A stretch of 64,000 bases of DNA from Carnobacterium_A sp047553015 (GTDB taxonomy: Bacteria; Bacillota; Bacilli; Lactobacillales; Carnobacteriaceae): contig NZ_CP180212.1 in the NCBI RefSeq assembly GCF_047553015.1, positions 806,001 to 870,000 on the forward strand, read 5' to 3'. The notes below the pieces were generated by a model, which saw only the letters and a program-made list of their open reading frames with translations, was not told the origin of the DNA and made no database searches. This document shows positions 45,814 to 53,946 of the stretch, in pieces; within the stretch, counting starts at the first letter, position 1; every line of letters starts with the position of its first letter. The position numbers and the translations under genes were made by a program.

Positions 45814-47493
45814 ATGAGTAATATTAAAATAATTCCACTAGGCGGCGTGCGTGAAAATGGAAAGAATATGTATGTTGTTGAAGTGAATGAAGAAATATTT
45901 GTTTTGGATTGCGGTTTGATGTATCCAGAAACGGAATTATTAGGGATAGATATCGTTATTCCTGACTTTAGCTATTTAGAAGAAAATCGTGATCGTGTGA
46001 CTGGTGTATTTTTAACACACGGACACGAAGATGCCATTGGGGCACTACCTTATTTTCTTCAAAAATTTGATGTACCCGTTTTTGGTACAGAATTGACTAT
46101 TGCATTAGCAAAATTATTTGTTGAAAAAGATAGCCAAGTCAGTCATTTTGATGACTACCATATTGTCGATGAAGATACCGAAATTGAATTTGAGCATGCT
46201 GTTCTAGGATTTTTTAGAACAACCCATACTATTCCAGATTCAGTAGGTGTGACATTAAAAACAACTGAAGGCAGCATTGTTTATACTGGCGATTTTAAAT
46301 TTGATCAAAGTGCTACTCCTGCTTATCAGACTGATCTAGCCAAAATAAGTGATATTGGAAAGACTAAAGTATTAGCTTTATTAAGCGACTCAAGTGATGC
46401 TGAGAGCTCTATCGAAAATATGAGTGATTATAAAGTTGCTGAACAAGTAGAAGATACATTCCGCAACACTAAAGAGCGCATTATTGTAGCAAGTGTTGCC
46501 AGTAATATTCTACGTATTCAACAAGTGATGGATGCAGCCTATAAGTCTGGTCGGAAAATATTTTTTACTGGTAAAAAGGTAGAAGAAATTGTTGAATTAG
46601 CTATGAAACTAAAAAAAATACATTTGCCTAATGAAGATTTAATTGTTTCAATTGAAGATATTGAAAAATATCCAGATAATGAAATTGTTATTTTAGAAAC
46701 TGGTACAACTGGAGAGCCGATTAAAACTCTTCAAAGAATGGCGATGGGCAAACACTTACAAATTAATATTAAAGAGGGCGATCTTGTTTATATTGTCACG
46801 AGTCCTTCTGTAAGTATGGAAGTAACGGTTAATAAGACGAAAAATATGATTTATCGTGCAGGTGGAGAAGTAAAACAGATTTCTGATAACATCAAGGCTT
46901 CAGGACATGCTACTCCTAATGACTTAAAGTTAATGATAAATCTGATTAAACCAACTTACTTCATTCCTGTTACCGGTGAGTATCGACGCTTAGCAGCTCA
47001 TGCTAAGCTAGCTCATGAAGTAGGTATTCCTTTTAAAAATATCTTTATTCCTGGCAAAGGGGACGTTGTTGAGTACAAAGCTGGTCGTATGTCTATGTCC
47101 GGTCAAGTAACTGCTGGCAATACGATGGTTGATGGTATCGGTATTGGAGATATTGGTAATATTGTGTTGAGAGATCGTAAGTTACTATCCGAAGACGGTA
47201 TCTTTGTAGCTGTTGTAACTATTAGTCGTAAAAAAGGGAAAATCATGTCAGGTCCTGAGGTGATGACTCGTGGATTTGTATACGTTAAAGAAAACACAGA
47301 TCTTATTGAATCAAGTAACGAGATTGTTAGAAAAGTTGTAGAAGATAACTTAAATCATAAAGAGTTTGAATGGAGTCGTCTAAAACAAGAAATTAGAGAT
47401 GCGCTTAGCAAGTATCTATTTGAACAAACAAGAAGAAGACCTGTTATTTTGCCAATTATTATGGAAACAAGTTCAAGAAATAGAAGAAACTAA
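45814..47493 (+). CDS. rnjB: Ribonuclease J2
   Basis: 559 residues, with metallo-beta-lactamase and beta-CASP domains like J1. The metal motif is HGHEDA, not HGHEDH: the last metal-binding histidine is alanine, a common feature of J2, which is a weak nuclease that forms a complex with J1. GAGGTG precedes the ATG. The order asd-dapA-rnjB matches Bacillus. Confidence 0.95.
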   Translation: MSNIKIIPLGGVRENGKNMYVVEVNEEIFVLDCGLMYPETELLGIDIVIPDFSYLEENRDRVTGVFLTHGHEDAIGALPYFLQKFDVPVFGTELTIALAKLFVEKDSQVSHFDDYHIVDEDTEIEFEHAVLGFFRTTHTIPDSVGVTLKTTEGSIVYTGDFKFDQSATPAYQTDLAKISDIGKTKVLALLSDSSDAESSIENMSDYKVAEQVEDTFRNTKERIIVASVASNILRIQQVMDAAYKSGRKIFFTGKKVEEIVELAMKLKKIHLPNEDLIVSIEDIEKYPDNEIVILETGTTGEPIKTLQRMAMGKHLQINIKEGDLVYIVTSPSVSMEVTVNKTKNMIYRAGGEVKQISDNIKASGHATPNDLKLMINLIKPTYFIPVTGEYRRLAAHAKLAHEVGIPFKNIFIPGKGDVVEYKAGRMSMSGQVTAGNTMVDGIGIGDIGNIVLRDRKLLSEDGIFVAVVTISRKKGKIMSGPEVMTRGFVYVKENTDLIESSNEIVRKVVEDNLNHKEFEWSRLKQEIRDALSKYLFEQTRRRPVILPIIMETSSRNRRN

Positions 47494-47500
47494 CTAGTAA

Positions 47501-47547
47501 AAAAAATTCTAGAAAAGGGTTATTTTAGGCCTTTTCTAGAATTTTTT
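47501..47547 (+). terminator. Terminator of asd-dapA-rnjB
   Basis: AAAAAATTCTAGAAAAGG and its complement form an 18-bp stem around an 11-base loop, ending in T. Confidence 0.92.
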
Positions 47548-47708
47548 GTTTATATCAAGCCGATAGAGAAGCTAGAGTGGCTCATATAGTTGTTTAACGT
47601 ATCTTGTTAGTGTACTATACACGAATGAGTACTAGATTAAGTGTATTATGGTAAAAATAGCTTAAAGAGTGCTTAATTAGAAAATGATTAGATTAAAAAA
47701 ACTGCAAT

Positions 47709-47751
47709 AAAAAGATGCTTCTCCCAAAATGAGGAAGAAACATCTTTTTTT
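47709..47751 (-). terminator. Terminator of the opuA-like operon
   Basis: AAAAAGATG and CATCTTTTT pair, extended inside by CTTC/GAAG with mismatches. On the minus strand five T follow. It lies 40 bases after the last binding-protein gene. Confidence 0.75.
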
Positions 47752-47791
47752 AGTTAGTACATTAAGTGAAAACTAGATAATTAAATTAATT

Positions 47792-48685
47792 TTATTTACT
47801 TACACCTTTTGTCCAAGCTGCAACTTCTTCAGCATGATCGTCGATCCATGCTTCTGCAGCATCTTTAGGATCTTCACCTTCACTGATAGCTAACATAATA
47901 GATTCAATATCTTCAGTTGTCCAGTTAAATTGATCTAGAACTTTATAAGCTTCAGGCATGTCTTTTTCTAAATCTTTTCTAGCCATTGTATTAATTGTTT
48001 CAACTCCGCCGAAAGTTTCTTTAGAGTCAGCTAGATATTTCAAATCATAGGTTGCAAACATCCAGTGAGGAGACCAACCAGTAACAATAATATCTTCTTC
48101 ATTTTCAATGGCTTGCTTCAATGCAACGGTCATAGCACCAGATGAAGAAGTTTCTAATTTCCAATCACCTAAATTATCGTATTTTTCCATTGTTGTCTCT
48201 GTAGCAGCAACAACACCGGCACCAGGTTCAATTCCTGTGATTGTTTTACTAGCTTCATCTGTTAAGTCTTCAATAGAGTCAACATCCATGTACTTAGGAA
48301 CAACCAAGCCAAGTTTAGCACCACTTAAATTTTCACCTAAATTATCAACATCAGCGCCATATTTTTCGTATTGAGCTGCGTGCGTACCAGGTAACCAAGC
48401 AGCAACCATAGCATCTGCTTCGCCTGTCGAAACAGCTTCCCACATAACAGCATTATCAAGAGGAATAAGAGTAACATCATAGCCCAAACTTTCTAAAACA
48501 GAGCCAACAACATTTGTAGAAGCTACTTCTGTATCCCATTCAACATAAGCAAGATCAATTTCTTGACCTTTACCTACTGAATCATCTTTAGCTGTTTCTG
48601 TATCATCGGATGCACAACCTGCTGCGAATAATGAAAGTGCCAATCCTGTTGCAAGTCCTAAACGTTTAAAATTATTTTTTTTCAA
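47792..48685 (-). CDS. Glycine betaine/proline-type ABC transporter binding lipoprotein, copy 2
   Basis: 297 residues from a TTG start at 48685, with AAAGGTGG seven bases upstream; the in-frame GTG at 48697 is inside that ribosome site. The signal peptide ends in the lipobox LFAAGC. The mature protein is an OpuAC-type binding protein with aromatic box residues in MWEA, AWLP and GWSPHW that cage the quaternary amine. Most residues match the copy directly upstream, so the pair is a tandem duplication. Last gene of its operon. Confidence 0.9.
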   Translation of the reverse strand: MKKNNFKRLGLATGLALSLFAAGCASDDTETAKDDSVGKGQEIDLAYVEWDTEVASTNVVGSVLESLGYDVTLIPLDNAVMWEAVSTGEADAMVAAWLPGTHAAQYEKYGADVDNLGENLSGAKLGLVVPKYMDVDSIEDLTDEASKTITGIEPGAGVVAATETTMEKYDNLGDWKLETSSSGAMTVALKQAIENEEDIIVTGWSPHWMFATYDLKYLADSKETFGGVETINTMARKDLEKDMPEAYKVLDQFNWTTEDIESIMLAISEGEDPKDAAEAWIDDHAEEVAAWTKGVSK

Positions 48686-48730
48686 AATAAAAACCACCTT
48701 TTCCTATTTTTTAGTACTTTTCTAACCTAT

Positions 48731-49624
48731 TTATTTTTTTACACCTTTTGTCCAAGATGATATTTCTTCGGGATGCTCGCTAATCCATGCTTTTGCTGCA
48801 TCTTTAGGGTCTTCACCTTCACTGATAGGCAACATAACAGATTCAACATCTTCTTTTGTCCAATTAAACTGGTCCAAAACTTTGTAGGCTTCAGGCTTGT
48901 CTTTCTTTAAGCCTTTCCTAACCATCGTGTTGATTGTCTCTGTTCCCCCGAAAGCTTTTTTAGGATCTTCGAGATACTTTAAATCATAAGTTGAAAATTT
49001 CCAATGAGGAGACCATCCAGTAACAATAATCTCTTCTTTATTTTCAATAGCTTGCTTTAAAGCAACAACCATCGCTCCAGATGAGGATGTATCTAAATCC
49101 CAACCACTGAGGCTACTATACTCTTCAATTGCAGTTTCTGTCGCAGCTACTATGCCTGCACCAGGTTCAATTGAAGTGATTGTTTTATCAGCTTCATTTG
49201 TTAGATCTTCAATAGAATTAACATCCATATATTTAGGAACAACTAGACCAAGTTTAGCACCATCTAGGTTCTCACCTAAGTTTACAAGGTTTTCGCTGTA
49301 ATTCTTGTAGTGTGCCGCATGTGTATCAGGTAGCCAAGCAGCAACCATAGCGTCAGCCTCACCAGTTGAAATAGCTTCCCACATAACGGCGTTATCAAGT
49401 GGAATTAGGTTAACGTCGTAACCTAATTCTTCTAAAACAGCTCCAATTACATTCGTAGAAGCTATTTCTGTATCCCATTCGACATAAGCAAGATCAATTT
49501 CCTGCCCTTTACCTACTGAATCATCGTTAAGCGCTTTTGAGTCATCAGTTGCACAACCTGTAGCAATCATGGAAAGAGCAAGTCCTGTCACAATACCTAA
49601 ATAGTTAAATTTTTTCTTTCTCAA
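48731..49624 (-). CDS. Glycine betaine/proline-type ABC transporter binding lipoprotein, copy 1
   Basis: 297 residues, also from a TTG start with AAAGGTGG upstream. Lipobox MIATGC. The same ligand-cage tryptophans are present as in copy 2 (MWEA, AWLP, GWSPHW), so both copies look functional. Differences from copy 2 are scattered and mostly conservative. It lies 17 bases after the permease gene. Confidence 0.9.
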   Translation of the reverse strand: MRKKKFNYLGIVTGLALSMIATGCATDDSKALNDDSVGKGQEIDLAYVEWDTEIASTNVIGAVLEELGYDVNLIPLDNAVMWEAISTGEADAMVAAWLPDTHAAHYKNYSENLVNLGENLDGAKLGLVVPKYMDVNSIEDLTNEADKTITSIEPGAGIVAATETAIEEYSSLSGWDLDTSSSGAMVVALKQAIENKEEIIVTGWSPHWKFSTYDLKYLEDPKKAFGGTETINTMVRKGLKKDKPEAYKVLDQFNWTKEDVESVMLPISEGEDPKDAAKAWISEHPEEISSWTKGVKK

Positions 49625-49641
49625 ATTAAAACCACCTTTTA

Positions 49642-50496
49642 CTATTTTTTAGTTTTGTTGGTTAATTTTTGAGTGATACGGTCAATAATAATCGCTAATA
49701 CAACTAAACCAATACCTGAAACAAATCCTGTTCCAATTTGTGCTCGTTGTAAGGAAGAAAGAACTTCTCTACCTAAACCTGGCGCACCAATCATAGAAGC
49801 AATAACGACCATTGATAGTGCTAACATGACTGTTTGATTAATCCCTGCCATGATTGTTGATGTTGCAAGAGGCAGTTCGACTTTAAATAATTTTTGGAAA
49901 CCTGTACTACCAAATGCTTCTGCTGCTTCAACTAGTTCAGTAGAAACTTGACGTATCCCTAAATTAGTAAAACGAACAGTAGGTGGGATAGCAAAGATTA
50001 AAGAAGCAAACACTCCAGGAACAACTCCGATACCAAAAAATGCAACTGCTGGTATGAGATAGACAAAGGCAGGCATAGTTTGCATAAAGTCTAAGACTGG
50101 TTTTAGTATGTTGTTAGCAATGGTGCTTTTAGCCATCAATATTCCAAATGGAACACCGATAATAACTGAAAGTAAACTAGCTACCAATACTAAGGTAATA
50201 GTATTCATTAAATTCTCCCAGTGTCCTTGGTTATAAATGAACCATAAACCTACGACTGAAAAAGTAGTTAGGCCAAATTTTTTCCCAGAGACAAAGAATG
50301 CTAGCAATGCAATTAAAAGAATAAAAATGATTGGCGGAATAAACAATAAAAAGGTCGTGATTCCGTCCATAAATAATTCTGAATACGTTTGGATAGGATC
50401 AAACAGAAATGAAAATGTTTGCGTTATCCACGCGGTTAACTTTTCAATTTGTTCAGCTACTGGCAGCTTAGGAACTAAGTTTAAGATATCATTCAT
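49642..50496 (-). CDS. opuAB: Osmoprotectant ABC transporter permease (OpuAB-like)
   Basis: 284 residues with about seven membrane segments and the binding-protein-dependent EAA motif (ELVEAAEAFGSTGFQKLFKVELP). It forms the membrane channel of the importer. Its start overlaps the end of the ATPase gene by eight bases, which indicates translational coupling. Confidence 0.92.
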   Translation of the reverse strand: MNDILNLVPKLPVAEQIEKLTAWITQTFSFLFDPIQTYSELFMDGITTFLLFIPPIIFILLIALLAFFVSGKKFGLTTFSVVGLWFIYNQGHWENLMNTITLVLVASLLSVIIGVPFGILMAKSTIANNILKPVLDFMQTMPAFVYLIPAVAFFGIGVVPGVFASLIFAIPPTVRFTNLGIRQVSTELVEAAEAFGSTGFQKLFKVELPLATSTIMAGINQTVMLALSMVVIASMIGAPGLGREVLSSLQRAQIGTGFVSGIGLVVLAIIIDRITQKLTNKTKK

Positions 50497-51688
50497 TGAT
50501 TAATTCCTCCTCGCTTTCGCCTGCTAGTGCAGCGATTACCGCTCCTCTAACAATAATACCAATTAATTTTTTGTTATCTACTACGGCAACAGGAGTTACT
50601 GTATCGTGGATAACTGAAAAAATATCATTCATTGTTGTTGTTCGATCAACTGTTGGTATGTCTAATTTCAAAATAGTTTCTAGGCTTGTAATTGAATTTT
50701 TACGCGCCTCAGAAGCATCTTCAGCAGTTACGTATCCCTTTAAGTTACGATTATCGTCAACCACAATAATACTTGATATTCCTTCACGTTTCATTTGTTC
50801 TAATGCAACACGTGGACCGTGTTTATTTATATTAACTGTTTCAGGTCGTTTCATAATATTTTCAGCAGTAAGAACTTTAGAACGATCAACATCCTCAACA
50901 AAACGTTCAACGTAATCGTCTGCAGGTTTCATTAGAATTTCTTCAGGTGTTCCAATTTGTACAATAGCACCGTCTTTCATTAAGGCAATACGATCGCCAA
51001 TTCTTAAGGCCTCATTTAAATCATGAGTAATAAAAATAATTGTTTTCTTTACAGTTGCTTGCAATTCTACTAATTCGTCTTGCATTTCTTTTCGAATAAG
51101 TGGGTCTAAAGCAGAGAAAGCTTCATCCATTAATAAAATTTCAGGATTGTTTGCTAATGCTCTAGCTAAGCCGACACGTTGTTGCATACCACCTGATAAT
51201 TGATTAGGATGTTGATGAATGTAGTCACCTAAGCCAGCATTTTCTAAAGCTTGCGTAGCTTTCTTAGTTCTTTCTTTTTTATCGATGCCTTGAATTTCTA
51301 AACCATATTCGGTATTTTCAAGAATGGTACGTTGAGGAAACAGTGCGAAGTTTTGGAAAACCATACTCATTTTCTTGCGTCTTACTTCACGTAAATCTTT
51401 TTTATTCATCTTAGATAAATTTTCACCATCAATATAGATATTCCCTTGTGTTGTGTCAATCAATCTGTTGAGCATTCTAACTAAAGTGGACTTACCACTA
51501 CCAGACAAACCCATAATGACAAAAACTTCGCCTTCTTCAATTGTAAAACTGACATTATTAACACCGACAGTAACGCCTGTTTCTTGTAAAATTTCTTGTT
51601 TGGATTTATTCTGATTCAAAAGTTCAGTAACACGTTCACTTTTTTTACCAAAAATTTTTGTAACATTTTCTACTTTAATCTTCGTCAA
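50489..51688 (-). CDS. opuAA: Osmoprotectant ABC transporter ATPase with CBS pair (OpuAA-like)
   Basis: 399 residues. Walker A GLSGSGKST, signature LSGGMQQR, Walker B ILLMDEAFSALD, then two C-terminal CBS domains (about 280-395) that in this family sense ionic strength or c-di-AMP. It powers uptake of glycine betaine under high osmolarity. AAGGAGTCGG precedes the ATG. First gene of the four-gene operon. Confidence 0.93.
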   Translation of the reverse strand: MTKIKVENVTKIFGKKSERVTELLNQNKSKQEILQETGVTVGVNNVSFTIEEGEVFVIMGLSGSGKSTLVRMLNRLIDTTQGNIYIDGENLSKMNKKDLREVRRKKMSMVFQNFALFPQRTILENTEYGLEIQGIDKKERTKKATQALENAGLGDYIHQHPNQLSGGMQQRVGLARALANNPEILLMDEAFSALDPLIRKEMQDELVELQATVKKTIIFITHDLNEALRIGDRIALMKDGAIVQIGTPEEILMKPADDYVERFVEDVDRSKVLTAENIMKRPETVNINKHGPRVALEQMKREGISSIIVVDDNRNLKGYVTAEDASEARKNSITSLETILKLDIPTVDRTTTMNDIFSVIHDTVTPVAVVDNKKLIGIIVRGAVIAALAGESEEELINE

Positions 51689-52392
51689 TAAAACCGACTC
51701 CTTTTTTTATTTTTTACTATCTATTTATAAAAATTTATTACAGAAAAAATTTAAAAATTACATTGCTTTTTACTATTAAAAATAGATTTTTACTGTTAAA
51801 AAACCTATATCAGAAGTGAGCACAAGATAAAGCTTACCATGTAAAACTTTAAATGAAAACAAACCAACTTCCCAATACCAACCAATAACAGCAAGTTATT
51901 CCTGTTTTAAAGGAACTATGAGAAGAAAATTATAATTTGATAAGAATTTTCTCATTTAACGTTAAAAACAATAGACTCCTCAAAAAAAAAGTGATTTTTT
52001 TTAAGGGAAATACTCTAGAAATATAAGTGTATTTGATAGATGAAATAGGCTATAAATACTATCAGGACAGTGAAATACTCTGTAATTTAAAAAAAAGAGA
52101 TGATGAAAAAGATAGACAAAAAATATTATTTTTGAGACACTAATAGAAAACAGGATAAAGCTAATTCTATCAGCACTAAAATTACCCTCATTTTTAGTAG
52201 CTCAACGCTTTTAAAATGATTGATATTTAGAACATAAAAACTAATTTGATTTAGCACTACTGTATCAAAAGAAAAACTTGTGCTAGCTATTTATTTGATA
52301 AAGTTACAAGGTCATCTGTTAATAGATTCTCCTATTTTACATATTATTTTTACATAAAATTGTTTCAGTATTAAGAATAGGTGGTGAGGGAT
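51689..52392. promoter_or_regulatory. Intergenic region upstream of opuAA and the GNAT gene
   Basis: About 700 AT-rich bases between divergent genes with no supported gene. Near opuAA is a pair of 16-bp direct repeats (51767-51802), and on the minus strand TTAACA there is 16-17 bases from AATAGTA, a possible promoter. A hairpin (TGAGAA-GAAAATT/AATTTTCTCA) lies at 51919-51954. TTGATA (52295-52300) with TTAATA 18 bases on could serve the GNAT gene. An unstarted 38-codon frame at about 52029-52145 has no ribosome site. Confidence 0.35.
51767..51802 (-). repeat. Two 16-bp direct repeats, 20-bp period, in the opuA promoter region
   Basis: TTTTTACTATTAAAAA (51767-51782) and TTTTTACTGTTAAAAA (51787-51802) differ at one base and are spaced by two helical turns; a third partial copy (TTTTTACTATCTATTTA) is at 51711. 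Repeats on one face of the helix suggest a regulator site for the osmoprotectant operon. Confidence 0.55.
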
Positions 52393-52887
52393 ATGATCGA
52401 ATACAAAGGGATAACGTTAAAAGAAGCTACATTAGAGGACATACCTTTCATAGAAAGTTATGTATTGGAGGACCATCAGTATGCAGATATGCCAATAAAG
52501 GCAATGACGACTAGTATTCACGAAACACAAAAATATCCTATTTTGATTTTAAATGAAGAAAGTTTAGTGGGTTTTTTCATTTTGCAAAAAAATAAGCTCA
52601 TTGAAATTTTTCCAATGAGTGATACTAGTTTATTTTTAAGAGATCATTCTATTGATGAACGATTCCAAGAAAAAGGATTTGGCAAATTATCCATCGAAGC
52701 ACTGCCTTTTTATATAAAAGATCGCTTCGATAATATAGACGAAGTAGTTTTGGCTGTTGATTATGATAATCTTAGTGGCCAGATGCTTTACTTAAAAACA
52801 GGATTTAAAGATACAAAAAAGCGATATAAGGAAAAAAATAGTTTTAAGTTTATCTACTCTAAAAAATTAAAAAACTCGTCAGAATAA
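52393..52887 (+). CDS. GNAT family N-acetyltransferase
   Basis: 164 residues from the ATG at 52393, eight bases after GGTGG. The acetyl-CoA binding pattern is present as FQEKGFGKLSIEALPFY, followed by VDYDNLSGQMLYLKTGFKDT, the usual C-terminal half of GNAT enzymes. The substrate is unknown. Monocistronic between the two transport loci. Confidence 0.82.
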   Translation: MIEYKGITLKEATLEDIPFIESYVLEDHQYADMPIKAMTTSIHETQKYPILILNEESLVGFFILQKNKLIEIFPMSDTSLFLRDHSIDERFQEKGFGKLSIEALPFYIKDRFDNIDEVVLAVDYDNLSGQMLYLKTGFKDTKKRYKEKNSFKFIYSKKLKNSSE

Positions 52888-53018
52888 AGCAGATTTTTTT
52901 GATAAAAGAGAGAATGTAGCATACGTGCTAGAGATAATTTTTTAGCTTATAGTATTAAAAGTCAATTAGAATAGAAATCATTCGTTAAATTGCTCATAAT
53001 AAATGGCGAAGGAGCGAC
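52888..53018. other. Short spacer before the thiT promoter
   Basis: No gene is seen. TAGCA/TGCTA (about 52917-52931) makes a tiny hairpin without a T-run. With the promoter, riboswitch and expression platform listed separately, it completes the gap between the GNAT gene and thiT. Confidence 0.4.
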
Positions 53019-53047
53019 TTGACAAGAGTATTTAAGTTTACTATAGT
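53019..53047 (+). promoter_or_regulatory. Promoter of the thiT riboswitch transcript
   Basis: Consensus TTGACA, exact 17-base spacer, then TATAGT. It lies about 30 bases upstream of the riboswitch. Confidence 0.85.
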
Positions 53048-53077
53048 AGTTTAGAAAGAAAAATTAAATAGAACAAC

Positions 53078-53168
53078 CATCACAAAGGGGTGCTGTAAAG
53101 CTGAGACTGAATCTTTGATTCTAACCCTTCGAACCTGTTCGTTAATACGAGCGTAGGGATTGTGACGG
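53078..53168 (+). promoter_or_regulatory. TPP riboswitch (THI element)
   Basis: The conserved core is plain: GGGGTGC, then GCTGAGACTGA, then ACCCTTCGAACCTGTTC, then CGTAGGGATTGTGA. P1 is formed by TCACAA (53080-53085) and TTGTGA (53160-53165). It senses thiamine pyrophosphate and controls the thiamine transporter gene that follows. Confidence 0.96.
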
Positions 53169-53198
53169 GGCAATTGATTAATAAAACAATCATTTTAG

Positions 53199-53250
53199 CT
53201 CCTCCTTTGATGTGTGGCACTGTTCAGCACATTAAGAGGAGGTTTTTTTT
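53199..53250 (+). terminator. Riboswitch expression platform: terminator hairpin containing the thiT ribosome site
   Basis: CCTCCTTTGATGTG pairs with CACATTAAGAGGAGG, followed by eight T and then directly the thiT ATG. The 3' arm contains the ribosome site GAGGAGG, and the T-run is also the spacer to the start. One hairpin can therefore both end transcription and hide the ribosome site when TPP is bound. Confidence 0.88.
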
Positions 53251-53844
53251 ATGGGAAGTATTAGTTTACGTGTATGGATTGAAGGTACAATTGTTGCAGC
53301 GATAGCGATTGTTCTATCTATAATACCTACTAATATTGGAACAGGCTTTACTATTTCGCTGGGGATGATTCCTTTGGTTTTGTATTCACTTAGAAGAGGG
53401 ACGATTGCGGGCTTAGCTGCTGGGTTTTTATGGGGAATTTTGCATTATCTGACTGGTAATGTGGCCATCTTGAGTCTAGTACAAGGATTTGTTGACTATT
53501 TTGTAGCGTTTATGTTTGTTGGGATGGCAGGATTATTTGCAAAACCAGTCCAAGCTACAATAAAAAATAACCAACCAATTAAAGCAGTTTATTTTATTGC
53601 CCTTGCAGCATTAGTAGGAACGATTGCCCGCTTTTTTTGGCATTTTGTTGCTGGATATTATTTCTGGGGAAGTTATGCTCCCGAAGGAATGAGTCCAGTA
53701 TGGTATTCATTTATTGCAAATGGAAGTAGCGCACTTGCCACAATGATCGTTACGGTAATGGTGTTGATTTTACTAAATAAGACAAGCCCCAATTTATTTT
53801 TACCACGAGATAAAAAAAATGAATTTAAAACAAAAAAATTGTAA
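53251..53844 (+). CDS. thiT: Thiamine transporter ThiT (ECF S component)
   Basis: 197 residues, about six membrane helices, with the thiamine-binding region GFLWGILHYLTG and the later WHFVAGYYFWG, both rich in aromatic residues as in the YuaJ/ThiT family. It works with a shared ECF energising module encoded elsewhere. The TPP riboswitch in front confirms the substrate. Confidence 0.96.
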   Translation: MGSISLRVWIEGTIVAAIAIVLSIIPTNIGTGFTISLGMIPLVLYSLRRGTIAGLAAGFLWGILHYLTGNVAILSLVQGFVDYFVAFMFVGMAGLFAKPVQATIKNNQPIKAVYFIALAALVGTIARFFWHFVAGYYFWGSYAPEGMSPVWYSFIANGSSALATMIVTVMVLILLNKTSPNLFLPRDKKNEFKTKKL

Positions 53845-53946
53845 ACTTAGTACTCACTAAGGAATAACTTCAATTCCCATGGTATTACTAGTAATAAATG
53901 ATAGAACATAGTAAGATTAGGAAAAAACGATTTGAAGGGATTGCTT

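Noticed and set aside
47610..47624. GTGTACTATACAC palindrome between rnjB and the opuA-like operon
   Set aside because: Short, single, and not placed at any promoter or known operator.
52029..52145. 38-codon frame from a GTG in the opuA-GNAT gap
   Set aside because: No ribosome site, no recognised motif, in an AT-rich stretch where such a length can occur by chance.
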